NCBI RefSeq assembly: GCF_003703475.1
Contig: NZ_RDQM01000001.1
Location: 62,001 to 126,000 of the forward strand
Source of the DNA: Allofranklinella schreckenbergeri
GTDB taxonomy: Bacteria; Pseudomonadota; Gammaproteobacteria; Burkholderiales; Burkholderiaceae_C
Direction of reading: 5' to 3'
Length of the DNA stretch: 64,000 nt
The notes under the pieces were generated by a model, which was not told the DNA's origin, searched no databases, and was given only the letters and a program-made list of their open reading frames with translations. The position numbers were made by a program, and so were the translations under genes. This document shows positions 27,056 to 36,986 of this stretch, one piece after another (within the stretch, counting starts at the first letter, position 1; each line of letters starts with the position of its first letter).

Positions 27056-27966
27056 GCGGCAAAGGCGGCGATATCCAGACCTTCCATCGTGTAGTTCTGC
27101 GGGCCGTGCGTGGTGATCTTGCGCGCAGCCACCGCATTGCCCAGGCGGGCGCATTGGGCCAGCGTCCAGCCGCGCTCCAACCCGTACAGCAACGCGGCGC
27201 GCCAGGCGTCGCCGCAGCCGGTGGGATCGACCGGCGCTTCAATCTCCACGGCGGGCACGCGCTCTTTCTCATCACCAATCCAGATATCGCAGCCTTGCGC
27301 GCCCAACGTCACGATCAAGCCCTTGACCTGCGCGGCAATCTCGCGGAAGGACAGGCCCGTGCGCTCCACCAGCAATTGGCCTTCGTAATCGTTCACCGTC
27401 ACCCAACTGGCTTTGGCGATGAAATCGCGCAACTCCTTACCGCTGAACATGGACAGCGCCTGACCCGGATCAAACACCCAAGGCACCTGCATCGCCGCAA
27501 GCTGCTCGGCGCGCTCCAGCATGGCATCGCGCCCATCGGGCGAGACGATGGCCAGTTGCACGCCCTCGGGCAACTCCTCAATGACGTTGTGGTGCGCCAT
27601 CGCCATCGCACCGGGGTGGAAGGCGGTGATCTGGTTGTTGTCCATGTCCGTCATGATCATGGCTTGGGCGGTGTAGCTGTCGGGCAGTTGCAGCACCAGG
27701 CTGCGGTCAATGCCCTGGGCATCGAAGCGGGCCAGGTATTCGTTGCCATCCTGCCCAATCGTCGCCATCGGCACGGGTTGGCCGCCCAGCAGTCGCAGGC
27801 CATAGGCGATGTTGCCCGCGCAACCGCCATAGTCCTTGCGCATATCGTTCACCAGGAACGAGAGATTGAGGATGTGCAACTGCGCGGGCAGGATTTGCTG
27901 CGCAAAGCTGCCTTGGAAATTCATGATGGTGTCAAAGGCGATGGAGCCACATACCAGCACGGCCAT
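27052..27966 (-). CDS. PfkB-family carbohydrate or adenosine kinase
   Basis: This 304-residue ribokinase-fold enzyme has the N-terminal substrate region LVCGSIAFDTIMNF, the glycine pair KDYGGCAGNIAYGLRLLG, and the C-terminal PfkB signature APVDPTGCGDAWRAALL with the catalytic Asp (DPTGCGD where DTxGAGD is usual). Such proteins in Burkholderiales are commonly annotated as carbohydrate kinase or adenosine kinase; the substrate cannot be decided here. The start at 27966 has AAAGGACT in front. It overlaps the next gene by 4 nt and follows the acc-prmA-DUF3426 cluster on the same strand. Confidence 0.88.
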   Translation of the reverse strand: MAVLVCGSIAFDTIMNFQGSFAQQILPAQLHILNLSFLVNDMRKDYGGCAGNIAYGLRLLGGQPVPMATIGQDGNEYLARFDAQGIDRSLVLQLPDSYTAQAMIMTDMDNNQITAFHPGAMAMAHHNVIEELPEGVQLAIVSPDGRDAMLERAEQLAAMQVPWVFDPGQALSMFSGKELRDFIAKASWVTVNDYEGQLLVERTGLSFREIAAQVKGLIVTLGAQGCDIWIGDEKERVPAVEIEAPVDPTGCGDAWRAALLYGLERGWTLAQCARLGNAVAARKITTHGPQNYTMEGLDIAAFAA

Positions 27967-28045
27967 GGTCGAGTCCTTTCAAGCGAAATGTGGGGGGAGG
28001 AAAGCGAAAGAAAAGCGGCAACAAGCCACAGGGGGAGCGCGCCTC

Positions 28046-29800
28046 TCAAGGGTTGTCGTAAAAGATTTGCAACTGGTAGCCCGTCACGGCCTCGGCATGG
28101 TCAGCCAGCCGCAAATGCAGCGTGCCTTGCCATTGCTCACCGGGAGCCATTTCCAGCGGGGTCGAGGGCAACTGGGCGGCAGGAAAGACGCGGCGTATGC
28201 GGGTCTGCCCGGCGTCATCGCGCAGGCTCAGGAGCAAATCGGGGGTCTGCACCGATTGGGCGCTGCGGTTGCGCACCGACCAGAAAAGCGTAAATGCCCC
28301 GTCGCCGTGGCCCTGGAAGGTGGAGCCTTCGATCTCCAGCGCGGGCAAGGCGCGCAAGGGCGCAATCTGGCAGCCCGCCAGGCGGCAAAACGCCTGCATG
28401 CGGGTTTTCATCTGCGGGCTGTAGGCGGCCAGACTGTCGCGGTTGTAGAACGCATATTGGGCCGCCAGCGCCAGCGCCAACGCCAACGCCAGCAAGGCCA
28501 GCGCCGCCTTGACGGCCGGATGGCGCCAGAACGCATCGCGCGCCGCCTTGCGCACGAAATTCAACTCTTGCGTTTGGCTGAACTGCGCGTGGTATTGCGA
28601 ACGCAAAGCCTCGTCGGCCTCCTCGCGCGCTGCGGCCTCCTCCAGCGCAGCCTGGCTGGGCGCTGCGGCCGTCTGGGGCTGGCTGGGCTGGGGCTGGCTG
28701 GTCTGGAGCTGACTGTTCGGGGCGGGTTCGGCGGGCGGCGTTGCCGGAGGAGCCGCCACGGGCTGCGCATCGGGCTGCACGTCAGGTGTTGGCGTAGCGC
28801 TGACGTGGACGGCGGGCGCGAGCACGATGGCGCCCGCCAGCACGTCCGCCTCCTTGGCGGGCGCAGCCGACGCGGGCGATGGCGCTCCCGGCTGCGTGGC
28901 TTGCGCCTGCACTGCATGGGGATTGAGCGCCGCATCCGTTGCAGGCACGGGCGCAGACACGGAGAGCCATGCCGATGCAGCAGCGCCAGACGGCACAGCA
29001 GCCGCTGTGGCCTCGGCAGTCTGAGGGGCGCCCGCAGCATCGGCCACGGCGGCTGGCGCAGCCTCCGCACCAGGGTGGGCGGAAGTCCGATGTCCTTGCT
29101 CGGCCTGCCAGCGCTCGACTTCTTGTTGAAAGGTGGATGCCGCAGCGGCCGCTTCCAGCAGTGCGGCGTTGACGGCCAAGCTGGCCTGGGGTGCGACTTC
29201 CGCAGGGGCATCAGGCTCTGCGTCGGCATCGGGGAGCGCCGGCTCTGGCGTCAGCCTTGGCGTTGGCGCGGCCTGCTCCGCAAGATCGCGCGCTGCGGGT
29301 TCATCTGCATCGAACGCGCCAGGCTCTGGCGCAATGGGGGCGGCGGACTCGAGCTGGGCGGGCTGGTCAGGGTGGTTCAGCCAGGTCCGCGCGCCCTGCC
29401 CATCGGGCGACGAGAGGGGCGATTGCGATGGCGCGCTACTTGTCTCGCCGATTGTCTCGACGCCCATGGCCTCGACACTGGGACGGAAAGTTTCGCTCAA
29501 ATCCTTCAGCCAACGCTCGGTGGGGCGCTCGGGCATGGTCGGCGGGGCGGCCGACGCACTTGGCTCTGTGGCGGTTGGCGTTATCGGCGTTGCCGGGGGT
29601 GTGGGCGCTGCGGTGCGCGCACTGGGCTGTGGCGCTGGCGCGGTGGCCTCACCGGGCGTTACGGGTTCAACGAAATGGTCGGTGGCGTCAAAGACGTTGT
29701 TGCACCGTCCGCACCGCACCCATCCTTCCGACGCACGCAATTGCTCCGGCAAGACCTTGAATTTGGTCGCGCAGGTGGGGCATTGGGTGACGGATTGCAT
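28046..29800 (-). CDS. Zinc-ribbon plus DUF3426 membrane protein
   Basis: The 584-residue protein begins with an MJ0042-type zinc ribbon (TQCPTCATKFKV, then RCGRCNNVFDA). About 370 residues of low-complexity Ala/Pro/Glu/Gln-rich sequence follow, then one membrane segment (AALALLALALALALAAQ), then the DUF3426 domain, which would be periplasmic. The family is regularly found downstream of prmA in Burkholderiales, as here. Its role is not known; the layout suggests a metal-binding cytoplasmic head tethered to the membrane. The Ala/Pro linker is unusually long. A gap of 212 bp separates it from prmA and contains repeat R4. Confidence 0.88.
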   Translation of the reverse strand: MQSVTQCPTCATKFKVLPEQLRASEGWVRCGRCNNVFDATDHFVEPVTPGEATAPAPQPSARTAAPTPPATPITPTATEPSASAAPPTMPERPTERWLKDLSETFRPSVEAMGVETIGETSSAPSQSPLSSPDGQGARTWLNHPDQPAQLESAAPIAPEPGAFDADEPAARDLAEQAAPTPRLTPEPALPDADAEPDAPAEVAPQASLAVNAALLEAAAAASTFQQEVERWQAEQGHRTSAHPGAEAAPAAVADAAGAPQTAEATAAAVPSGAAASAWLSVSAPVPATDAALNPHAVQAQATQPGAPSPASAAPAKEADVLAGAIVLAPAVHVSATPTPDVQPDAQPVAAPPATPPAEPAPNSQLQTSQPQPSQPQTAAAPSQAALEEAAAREEADEALRSQYHAQFSQTQELNFVRKAARDAFWRHPAVKAALALLALALALALAAQYAFYNRDSLAAYSPQMKTRMQAFCRLAGCQIAPLRALPALEIEGSTFQGHGDGAFTLFWSVRNRSAQSVQTPDLLLSLRDDAGQTRIRRVFPAAQLPSTPLEMAPGEQWQGTLHLRLADHAEAVTGYQLQIFYDNP

Positions 29801-29948
29801 GCGGATCGGATCAAGCCCTCATCGGCTCAGGGCGATGAGCGAAAAACAAAGCGCGCTATTGTGCCCGAGTTGCGTGCCCCAATGCCCCCTGGCCCCAACG
29901 GGCCAGAGGTGGGCGCGACCAACGGCGCCGAATCTTTAGCGCAATTTA

Positions 29949-30019
29949 AATTACAAATCAAAGAGAAATAAAATGCCAATATTTCGGCAACCCTAACAAT
30001 GCATGATTTTTATCATGAT
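29949..30019 (+). repeat. TCGGCA palindromic element, copy R4
   Basis: The left arm is ATTACAAATCAAAGAGAAAT and the core is ATATTTCGGCAACC at 29980-29992. The right arm is degenerate, with an internal ATGATTTTTATCAT. The stop codon of prmA (30013-30015) lies inside the element. Confidence 0.7.
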
Positions 30020-30930
30020 GTGGAATCACCGGGTTTTCTGGCCGTCATCAAAATCCAGCCGTCCTCGCAGTCGCTGACCTCCAGCGCCAGCCAGGGGGCG
30101 TAGGCGGTTTTCAGCAGCTCGGCCTGGCGCTCCAGAATGCCCGCCAGCACCAGATGGCCGCCGGGGGCGACGTGGCGGCACAGCAAGGGGGCGAGCACTT
30201 GCAGGGGGTTGGCCAGGATGTTGGCCAGCACGACGTGGTATTGGCTCCCCGGGGCAATCAGCTCGGGCAGGCCGCTGCGCAGGGCGACGTGGTTTTTCTC
30301 GGCGTTGGCGCAGGTGGTGGTGACGGCGGCCTGGTCGATGTCCACCGCGTCCACCGGCGTGGCGCCGAATTTGGCGGCGGCGATGGCGAGGATGCCCGAG
30401 CCGCAGCCGTAGTCGAGCACGGAGCGCTCTTGCAATGCCTGCGCCTGGCCCTGGCGCGCCAGCCAGCGCAGGCACATGCGCGTGGTGGGATGGGTGCCGG
30501 TGCCAAAGGCCATGCCGGGGTCAAGCTCGATGCTCAGGCTGGCTTGCTCAGGCACGGCGTGCCAACTGGGGACGATCCAGAAGCTGTCGGTAATGGGCAC
30601 GGCGGCAAATTGCGCCTGGGTGAGGCTGACCCAGTCTTGCTCGGGCACTTCTTGCAGCGATTGCACCTGGCAGTCCTGGAAGAAGTCCTGCACGGCCAGC
30701 AGTTGCTGCGCTTCTTGCGCCTGGGCCTGGGTGGGGAAAAGGGCTTGCACGACGCTGCGGTTCCACGCCTGGCGCGCAGGTTCCATGCCGGGTTCGCCAA
30801 ACAGGGCTTGCTCGGCATCGGTGAGGGCGTCGGCGTCTTCCACCGAGACGCTGAGGGCGTCGAGCGCCTCCAGGGCTTCGCTGACGATGTCCACGCGCTC
30901 TTGGGGACAGAGCAGATTCAGGGCGTACAT
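30013..30930 (-). CDS. prmA: Ribosomal protein L11 methyltransferase
   Basis: PrmA trimethylates several positions of ribosomal protein L11 using S-adenosylmethionine. The 305-residue protein has an N-terminal substrate-binding domain and a class I methyltransferase domain: MAFGTGTHPTTRMCL, then motif I VLDYGCGSGILAIAAAKFG, the acidic end of strand 2 AVDIDQ, and VVLANILANPL. Length and order match E. coli PrmA. It lies downstream of accC, separated by 250 bp that hold repeat R5. R4 overlaps its 3' end. Confidence 0.95.
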   Translation of the reverse strand: MYALNLLCPQERVDIVSEALEALDALSVSVEDADALTDAEQALFGEPGMEPARQAWNRSVVQALFPTQAQAQEAQQLLAVQDFFQDCQVQSLQEVPEQDWVSLTQAQFAAVPITDSFWIVPSWHAVPEQASLSIELDPGMAFGTGTHPTTRMCLRWLARQGQAQALQERSVLDYGCGSGILAIAAAKFGATPVDAVDIDQAAVTTTCANAEKNHVALRSGLPELIAPGSQYHVVLANILANPLQVLAPLLCRHVAPGGHLVLAGILERQAELLKTAYAPWLALEVSDCEDGWILMTARKPGDSTS

Positions 30931-30956
30931 GCTGCGGCTGGCTTTCAGAAATGAAG

Positions 30957-31033
30957 ATTACAAATCAAAAGTATAAGAAATTGCCTTGCTTCGGCAATAT
31001 TTCAGCAAAGTCGTTTTTATATTGATCTGGAAA
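30957..31033 (+). repeat. TCGGCA palindromic element, copy R5
   Basis: Lies 26 nt upstream of the prmA start and 147 nt after the accC stop. The left arm is ATTACAAATCAAAAGTATAA; the opposite arm is TTTCCAGATCAATATAAAAA; the core is TGCTTCGGCAATAT from 30988. ATTGCC and GGCAAT form an internal 6-bp stem around the core. Confidence 0.82.
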
Positions 31034-31180
31034 CAACCCATCCAGAAAAGGCACGCCCGCGCCCCTGATCGTGCCAGTGGCGCAAGGCCCGGTGAGGATG
31101 GGCCTGGCCTGTTTGCGTGCGGGCAGGGCTTGCGCGGCGCGCAGACAGGCGCGATCACGGCAGAGTGCTTGGCAGAGCGT

Positions 31181-32539
31181 TTATTTGTGCGCGTCGGCGT
31201 GCTGCTCCAGCCATTTCTCCAGGTAATGGATGTTGGTACCGCCCGCGACAAAGCCGCCATCGACCATCAGCTCGCGGTGCAGCGGGATATTGGTTTTGAT
31301 GCCTTCGACCACGGTCTCCAGCAAGGCGCTGTTCATGCGGGCGATGGCCTGCTCGCGCGTGTCGGCGTGCACAATGATTTTGCCGATCATGGAGTCGTAA
31401 TTGGGCGGCACGGTGTAGCCCGAGTACATATGCGAATCGACGCGCACGCCCAGCCCGCCAGGCGGGTGCCAGGTGGAGACTTTGCCCGGCGAGGGGATGA
31501 ATTTGTACGGGTCTTCCGCGTTGATGCGGCACTCGATGGCGTGGCCGTGCAGGCGCACATCGCTTTGCTGGTAAGGCAGCGGCTCGCCCGCAGCGATGCG
31601 GATTTGGGCCTGAACGATGTCGATGCCAGTAATCATCTCGGTGACGGGGTGCTCGACCTGCACGCGGGTGTTCATTTCGATGAAATAAAACTCGCCGTTT
31701 TCGTACAGAAACTCGAACGTGCCCGCGCCCCGGTAGCCCAAGCGCTGGCAGGCGTTGGCGCAGCTTTGGCCGATGCGATCGATCAGCGCGCGCCCGATGC
31801 CAAAGGCGGGCGCTTCTTCAATGACTTTCTGGTGGCGCCGCTGCATGGAGCAATCGCGCTCGCCCAGGTAGATGGCCCTGCCGTGGTTGTCGGCCAGCAC
31901 CTGGATTTCGATGTGGCGCGGGTTTTCCAGGAATTTCTCCATGTAAACCGCCGGGTTGCCAAAGGCGGCCTGGGCCTCGCTCTTGGTCATTTGCACGGCC
32001 GCCAGCAAGGCCGCCTCGGTGTGCACCACGCGCATGCCGCGCCCGCCGCCGCCGCCGGCTGCCTTGATGATGACGGGGTAGCCAATGCGGCTGGCGATGG
32101 CGCGCACTTCGGCGGGATCGTCGGGCAGCTCGCCCTCGGAGCCGGGCACGCAGGGCACGCCCGCCGCCAGCATGGCCTGTTTGGCCGAAACCTTGTCGCC
32201 CATGGTGCGGATGGATTGGGCGGTCGGGCCGATAAAGACAAAGCCGCTTTGCTCCACGCGCTCGGCAAAATCGGCGTTCTCGCTCAAAAAGCCGTAGCCG
32301 GGGTGGATGGCCTCGGCATCGCTGACCTCGGCGGCAGAGATCAGCGCCGGCATTTGCAAATAGCTGCCCGCCGCGGGTGGCGGGCCGATGCAAATGGCCT
32401 CATCGGCCAGGCGCACGTACTTCGCGTCGCGGTCGGCCTGCGAATACACCATTACCGATTTGATGCCCAGCTCGCGGCAGGCGCGCTGGATGCGCAGGGC
32501 GATTTCACCCCGGTTGGCGATCAAAATTTTCTTGAACAT
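31181..32539 (-). CDS. accC: Biotin carboxylase subunit of acetyl-CoA carboxylase
   Basis: AccC carboxylates biotin on AccB with ATP and bicarbonate, the first step of fatty acid synthesis. The 452-residue protein has the N-terminal [16 protein letters not shown], the ATP-grasp glycine loop [21 protein letters not shown], the metal and ATP ligands [14 protein letters not shown] with catalytic Glu and Arg, and the C-terminal biotin carboxylase domain. The length matches the family. It follows accB by 121 bp on the same strand, and prmA comes next. Confidence 0.97.
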   Translation of the reverse strand: MFKKILIANRGEIALRIQRACRELGIKSVMVYSQADRDAKYVRLADEAICIGPPPAAGSYLQMPALISAAEVSDAEAIHPGYGFLSENADFAERVEQSGFVFIGPTAQSIRTMGDKVSAKQAMLAAGVPCVPGSEGELPDDPAEVRAIASRIGYPVIIKAAGGGGGRGMRVVHTEAALLAAVQMTKSEAQAAFGNPAVYMEKFLENPRHIEIQVLADNHGRAIYLGERDCSMQRRHQKVIEEAPAFGIGRALIDRIGQSCANACQRLGYRGAGTFEFLYENGEFYFIEMNTRVQVEHPVTEMITGIDIVQAQIRIAAGEPLPYQQSDVRLHGHAIECRINAEDPYKFIPSPGKVSTWHPPGGLGVRVDSHMYSGYTVPPNYDSMIGKIIVHADTREQAIARMNSALLETVVEGIKTNIPLHRELMVDGGFVAGGTNIHYLEKWLEQHADAHK

Positions 32540-32660
32540 GGATGGGAAGTTGCGCCGTGCGCAAGAGGGGCGAAGGGGCGTGCGGCGTGCTGGCCGCTGT
32601 CGGCGCGGCGGCTGGTGGCGCGCGCCCGTTCGCGGGGGAACATGCCCGGGCAGCGGGCGC

Positions 32661-33134
32661 TTATTCGATGATGAACAGCGGCTGGCCGTACTCCACCGCC
32701 TGGCCGTTCTCCACCAGCACCTGCTTGATGGTGCCGGTGCGATCCGCCTCGATTTCGTTGAGGATTTTCATGGCCTCGATGATGCAGACGGTTTGCCCTT
32801 CTTTCACCTGCGTGCCCACTTCCACGAACGGCTCGGCCGTGGGGTTGGGGGCGCGGTAGAAGGTGCCCACCATGGGGGCGGTGATGGTGGCGCCTGCCGG
32901 GGCGCTGGCCGCAGGCGCGCCTGCGCCGTCTGCCGAAGCGGCTGCCGCCTGCGGCGCAAGGGGCGCAGCGGGCGCGGCAAGGGTGGTCACGGGCGCGGCC
33001 ATAGGCGCTTGCACATAGACGGGCGCGCCACCTTTGACGATGCGCACCTTGCCTTCGGCCTCGGTGATTTCCAGCTCCGTGACGTTGGATTCCGATACGA
33101 GATCGACCAGGGTTTTGAGTTTTCTTAAATCCAT
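32661..33134 (-). CDS. accB: Biotin carboxyl carrier protein of acetyl-CoA carboxylase
   Basis: AccB carries biotin between AccC and the carboxyltransferase. The 157-residue protein has an N-terminal assembly segment ([17 protein letters not shown]), an Ala/Pro-rich linker (about residues 43-85), and the biotinyl domain with EAMKIL, where Lys123 is biotinylated. It begins the accBC pair. In many Burkholderiales aroQ lies directly upstream; here the 227-bp AT-rich gap is followed instead by a hydroxyacid reductase gene on the same strand. The gap should contain the acc promoter. Confidence 0.97.
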   Translation of the reverse strand: MDLRKLKTLVDLVSESNVTELEITEAEGKVRIVKGGAPVYVQAPMAAPVTTLAAPAAPLAPQAAAASADGAGAPAASAPAGATITAPMVGTFYRAPNPTAEPFVEVGTQVKEGQTVCIIEAMKILNEIEADRTGTIKQVLVENGQAVEYGQPLFIIE

Positions 33135-33361
33135 TCAGCGCTCCAATACAACGCAAACAACGGTTGCCAAGCATCACCAAATGCGACACTCGCAACCGCG
33201 TGAAAATTGGCTTATTTTACATTAAATGTTTGTATTTTTATTTAAATGCTTTTATTTGCAGGTAATTTACGCAATTTCATTATGATGAAGCCCACTTTTC
33301 AGGCCGCTTGCGGGGCCCAAACCTGCATTCTACGTGCCTGCCAGCGCACACGGCGGCGGCG

Positions 33362-34330
33362 CTACGTCACTGGCGTCAAAGCCTGGCCTTGCTGGAAAAA
33401 GGCAATCAGGTTGTCGGCGGCCAGGTGCGCCATGGCCAGACGCGTGGGCCGGGTGGCGCTGGCGATGTGCGGGGTGAGCACGACGTTGTCCAACGCCAGC
33501 AATTCGGGGGCCAGCGCTGGCTCGTTTTCAAACACGTCCAGCCCGGCGGCGGCGATGACGCCTTCAGCCAGGGCGCGAGCCAGCGCCCGATCGTCCACGA
33601 TGCCGCCGCGCGCGATGTTGACCAGGGTGGCGGTGGGCTTCATCAGGGCGATTTCGCGCGCGCCGATGAGGTGGTGCGCCCCCGGCGTGTAGGGCAGCAC
33701 CAGCACGACGTGGTCTGCCTGTTGCAGCACTTGCTCTTTCGTGGCGGCGTAACGCGCGCCCAGTGCGGCCTCCGTATCGGCGGGCAGGCGCGAGCGGTTG
33801 TGGTAGAGCACGCGCATGCCAAAGCCGTGTGCGCCGCGGCGGGCGATGGCCTGGCCGATGCGGCCCATGCCGATGATGCCCAGCGTGCTGCCGTGCAGGT
33901 CGGCGCCCAGCAGCAGGTCGTGGCGCCATTTGCGCCATTGGCCTGCGCGCAGGTAGCGCTCGGCTTCGCCCACGCGCCGCGCGGCGGCCATGAGCAGGGC
34001 GAAGCCGAAGTCGGCGGTGGTTTCAGTCAGCACGTCGGGCGTGTTAGTGCCCACGACCCCGGCGGCGCGCAGGGCGGCCAGGTCGAAGTTGTTGTAGCCC
34101 ACGGCCATGTTGGCGACGATTTGCAGGTGCGGAGCCTGGGCCAGCACGGCGGCGTCGATGGGCTGGGCGATGGAGGGGATGACGCCGTGCTTGTCGGCCA
34201 GGCGGGCGGTGAAATCCGCCCCGGTCCAGGCTTGTTCGCCCTCGTTGGCTTGCACGTCGAAGCAGGCGCGCAGCTTGTCCACCACCTCGGCGAAGGTGGG
34301 GGTTGCCACGAGAACGCGCGGGCGAGTCAT
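33362..34330 (-). CDS. 2-hydroxyacid dehydrogenase, GhrB-like glyoxylate/hydroxypyruvate reductase
   Basis: The 322-residue protein has the D-isomer-specific 2-hydroxyacid dehydrogenase fold. The Rossmann motif is GIIGMGRIGQAIARR, the catalytic Arg lies in NIARGGIVDD, Glu in DVFENEP, and His in LTPHIASAT. The catalytic domain contains AVGYNNFD. These enzymes reduce glyoxylate, hydroxypyruvate or 2-ketogluconate with NAD(P)H. ATG 34330 behind AGGGGA is preferred over the TTG one codon upstream. Repeat R6 begins 10 nt upstream, so part of the ribosome binding region borders the element. Confidence 0.9.
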   Translation of the reverse strand: MTRPRVLVATPTFAEVVDKLRACFDVQANEGEQAWTGADFTARLADKHGVIPSIAQPIDAAVLAQAPHLQIVANMAVGYNNFDLAALRAAGVVGTNTPDVLTETTADFGFALLMAAARRVGEAERYLRAGQWRKWRHDLLLGADLHGSTLGIIGMGRIGQAIARRGAHGFGMRVLYHNRSRLPADTEAALGARYAATKEQVLQQADHVVLVLPYTPGAHHLIGAREIALMKPTATLVNIARGGIVDDRALARALAEGVIAAAGLDVFENEPALAPELLALDNVVLTPHIASATRPTRLAMAHLAADNLIAFFQQGQALTPVT

Positions 34331-34339
34331 CAAATCCCC

Positions 34340-34420
34340 TTTTTATCAATCAACAAGAAAAAATACCATGCTGTTTCGGCTTTATAGTAATCAAGTTGAA
34401 TTTACTTTGATTGATAAAAC
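34340..34420 (+). repeat. TCGGCA palindromic element, copy R6
   Basis: Fills most of the gap between the lysS stop (34430) and the reductase start (34330). The arms are TTTTATCAATCAACAAGAAA and, on the other strand, TTTTATCAATCAAAGTAAAT, identical over their first 13 bases. The core is TGTTTCGGCTTTAT from 34372. Confidence 0.88.
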
Positions 34421-34429
34421 CCTTTCACC

Positions 34430-35983
34430 TCAAGCTTCATCCTGCGCCCTCCGCAGGGCAGGAAACAGGATGACGTCGCGGATGCTGCCGCTGTCGGTGA
34501 TGAGCATCATCAGCCGGTCGATGCCCACGCCGCAGCCGCCCGTGGGGGGCAGGCCGTATTCCAGGGCGCGCACGAAGTCGTGGTCGAAGTACATGGCTTC
34601 GTCGTCGCCTTCGTCCTTGGCGCGCACCTGGGCGTTGAAGCGCTCGGCCTGGTCTTCGGCGTCGTTGAGCTCGGAGAAGCCGTTGGCCATTTCGCGCCCG
34701 GTGATGTAGAGCTCAAAGCGCTCGGCCACTTCGGGGCGCTGGTCGTTGGCGCGCGCCAGCGGGCTGATTTCGGTGGGGTGCTCCATGATGAAGGTGGGCT
34801 GCCAGAGCTTGGATTCGACCACTTCTTCAAACAGCAGCACTTGCAGCGAAGCCAGCGAGCGGGTGGAGAGTTTGTCGTCCTTCTCGCTCAAGCCGGCCCG
34901 GGTGAGCGCGGCGATGAGCCAGTCGCGGCTGTTCACGTTGCCGCCGCCAGCGCCTTCGCAATGGCGCTCAATGGCTTCGCAGATGGTCATGCGGGCAAAG
35001 GGCTGGGCCAAGTCCACGGCCTGGCCCTGGTAGTGCAGTTGCAGGCTGCCCGCGGCTTTTTGCACGGTGGCGCGGATCAGCGCCTCGGTGTAATCCATCA
35101 CATCGCGGTAGTTCCACCACGCGGCGTAGAACTCCATCATCGTGAACTCGGGGTTGTGGCGCACGCTGATGCCTTCGTTGCGGAAGCTGCGGTTGATTTC
35201 GAAGACGCGCTCGAAGCCACCCACGATCAGGCGCTTGAGGTACAGCTCGGGGGCGATGCGCAGGAACATGTCCTGATCGAGCGCGTTGTGGTGGGTGACG
35301 AAGGGCTTGGCATTGGCGCCGCCGGGGATGGGGTGAAGCATGGGCGTTTCCACCTCCAGAAAGCCGTGCTCGACCATGAAGGCGCGCATGCCCGACAGCG
35401 CCTGGCTGCGCTGCACAAAGCGCGCGCGGGTGGTTTCGTCGGAGATGAGATCGACGTAGCGCTGGCGGTATTTCAGCTCCTGGTCGGCCACGCCGTGGTG
35501 TTTGTCGGGTAGCGGGCGCAGGCTTTTGGTCATCAGCCGCAGACGATCGACCTTGACGGAGAGCTCGCCCGTCTTGGTTTTGAACAGCTCGCCCTCGCAG
35601 GCGATGATGTCGCCCAAGTCCCAGCGTTTGAAATCGGCATAGACCTGCTCGCCCACGCCATCGCGGGTGATGTAGGCCTGGATGCGGCCCGTGCCATCCT
35701 GCACGGTGGCAAAGCTGGCCTTGCCCATCACGCGCTTGAGCACCATGCGCCCGCCAATGGCCACGCGCAGGGCTTTTGCCTCCAACTCAGACGCGGGCGT
35801 GTCGCCGTGCTGGGCATGCAGGCTGGCGGCGCGGGCATCGGGCTTGAAGTCGTTGGGAAACACGGGCTGGCCCGTCTGGGCGGCCGCAGCGCGCAACGCG
35901 TGCAATTTTTCGCGGCGCTCGGCAATCAGCTTGTTTTCATCTTGGGGGGCTGCTTCGGCAGCAGGGGTGTGGTGCTCGGACAT
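34430..35983 (-). CDS. lysS: Lysyl-tRNA synthetase, class II
   Basis: LysRS charges tRNA-Lys. The 517-residue protein has the N-terminal anticodon-binding OB fold ([20 protein letters not shown]), then class II motif 1 ([22 protein letters not shown]), motif 2 ([21 protein letters not shown]) and motif 3 ([13 protein letters not shown]). The open frame runs 72 codons further upstream, but ATG 35983 begins [17 protein letters not shown] as in relatives. A terminator-like hairpin ends 8 nt upstream of this ATG. It is the next gene after phoB on the same strand, beyond repeat R7. Confidence 0.96.
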   Translation of the reverse strand: MSEHHTPAAEAAPQDENKLIAERREKLHALRAAAAQTGQPVFPNDFKPDARAASLHAQHGDTPASELEAKALRVAIGGRMVLKRVMGKASFATVQDGTGRIQAYITRDGVGEQVYADFKRWDLGDIIACEGELFKTKTGELSVKVDRLRLMTKSLRPLPDKHHGVADQELKYRQRYVDLISDETTRARFVQRSQALSGMRAFMVEHGFLEVETPMLHPIPGGANAKPFVTHHNALDQDMFLRIAPELYLKRLIVGGFERVFEINRSFRNEGISVRHNPEFTMMEFYAAWWNYRDVMDYTEALIRATVQKAAGSLQLHYQGQAVDLAQPFARMTICEAIERHCEGAGGGNVNSRDWLIAALTRAGLSEKDDKLSTRSLASLQVLLFEEVVESKLWQPTFIMEHPTEISPLARANDQRPEVAERFELYITGREMANGFSELNDAEDQAERFNAQVRAKDEGDDEAMYFDHDFVRALEYGLPPTGGCGVGIDRLMMLITDSGSIRDVILFPALRRAQDEA

Positions 35984-35990
35984 GGCCTGG

Positions 35991-36023
35991 AAAAAGAAAC
36001 AAGGGCTGCATCCACCGCAGCCC
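35991..36023 (-). terminator. Terminator-like hairpin directly before lysS
   Basis: On the minus strand GGGCTGC and GCAGCCC (36023-36003) form a 7-bp stem with a 7-nt loop, followed by TTGTTTCTTTTT. The T run ends 8 nt before the lysS ATG. A second stem-loop lies just upstream (about 36031-36056). It could terminate read-through from phoB or act as a leader attenuator for lysS. Confidence 0.6.
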
Positions 36024-36202
36024 CGAGAGCCTGGCCCGCACAAGGGTGCGCACAGGCCCTGACATCGATAAACAAGAAAGAAGGGGGCGATTCTAGAGCG
36101 TGTTGCGCGCCCTGCACTGCCCCGCGCTGGCGGCCCCGGCTCAGCATGGGCAGAGGCAGGGGCATTTTGGGCACCGCTGCGACGACGGCGCCCCACCACT
36201 TA

Positions 36203-36283
36203 ATTTACCAATCAATAGAAATTCAACTTGAATACAATCATGCCGAAATAAGGGTATTTTTATTCCTATTGATTTGTAAAAAA
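36203..36283 (-). repeat. TCGGCA palindromic element, copy R7
   Basis: Ends 1 nt from the phoB stop. Read on the minus strand the arms are TTTACAAATCAATAGGAATA and TTTACCAATCAATAGAAATT. Both carry CAATAG where most copies have CAAAAG. The core is TATTTCGGCATGAT. It occupies the place where phoR commonly begins. Confidence 0.9.
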
Positions 36284-36284
36284 C

Positions 36285-36986
36285 TCACCCTCCAGCCGCG
36301 ATCGGATTGGCGGCGAAGCGGTAGCCTACGCCGCGCACGGTTTCGATCATGGGGGCGGCGTGCAGCAGGGCTTCGCGCAGGCGTTTGATGTGCACGTCCA
36401 CCGTGCGTTCTTCGATGAAGACGTGGTCGCCCCAGACTTTGTCCAGCAGCGCGGCGCGGGTGTGGACGCGCTCGGGGTTTTGCATGAGGTAGTTCAGCAG
36501 CTTGAACTCGGTGGGGCCGATTTTCAGCGGTTGGCCGCCGAGCATGACGCGGTGCGCGGCGGCGTCCAGGTGCAGGCTGCCGATTTGCACGGCATCGCCC
36601 GCCTGCTCGGGGGCGCGGCGGCGCAGCACAGCGCGGATGCGCGCGAGCAGCTCCTGGATGGAGAAGGGTTTGGTGAGGTAGTCGTCGGCGCCGCTGTCCA
36701 GGCCGCAGACTTTGTCGGCCTCGTCGCTGCGGGCGGTGAGCATGAGGATGGGCACGGCGCGCGAGCGCGTCTGGCGGCGCCATTTGCGCGCCAGCTCCAG
36801 GCCGGTTTGGCCGGGCAGCATCCAGTCCAGCAGGATGATGTCGGGCAGGATGGCGTCGATCTCGCGCTGGGCGGCGGCGCCGTCTTCCACGCAGATGGGT
36901 TCGTAGCCGTGGTGGCGCAGGTTGACGGCGATGAGTTCGCTGATGTCCGCCTCGTCTTCCACCACCAATACGCGCAGCTTGCTCAT
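36285..36986 (-). CDS. phoB: Phosphate regulon response regulator PhoB
   Basis: PhoB activates phosphate-starvation genes after phosphorylation by PhoR. The 233-residue protein has a receiver domain with the acidic pair (ED at 10-11), the phospho-acceptor Asp54 in LLDWMLPG, and LTKPFS with the conserved Lys. A winged-helix DNA-binding domain (GPTEFKLLNYLM to RTVDVHIKRLREAL to VRGVGYRF) follows. It is downstream of phoU on the same strand. The usual partner phoR is not downstream; repeat R7 and lysS follow instead. Confidence 0.95.
   Translation of the reverse strand: MSKLRVLVVEDEADISELIAVNLRHHGYEPICVEDGAAAQREIDAILPDIILLDWMLPGQTGLELARKWRRQTRSRAVPILMLTARSDEADKVCGLDSGADDYLTKPFSIQELLARIRAVLRRRAPEQAGDAVQIGSLHLDAAAHRVMLGGQPLKIGPTEFKLLNYLMQNPERVHTRAALLDKVWGDHVFIEERTVDVHIKRLREALLHAAPMIETVRGVGYRFAANPIAAGG

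Noticed and set aside
33200-33300. AT-rich stretch before accB as a repeat copy
   Set aside because: It has ATTTACAT-like runs but no TTTCGGCA core and no inverted arms; it is more likely the acc promoter region.
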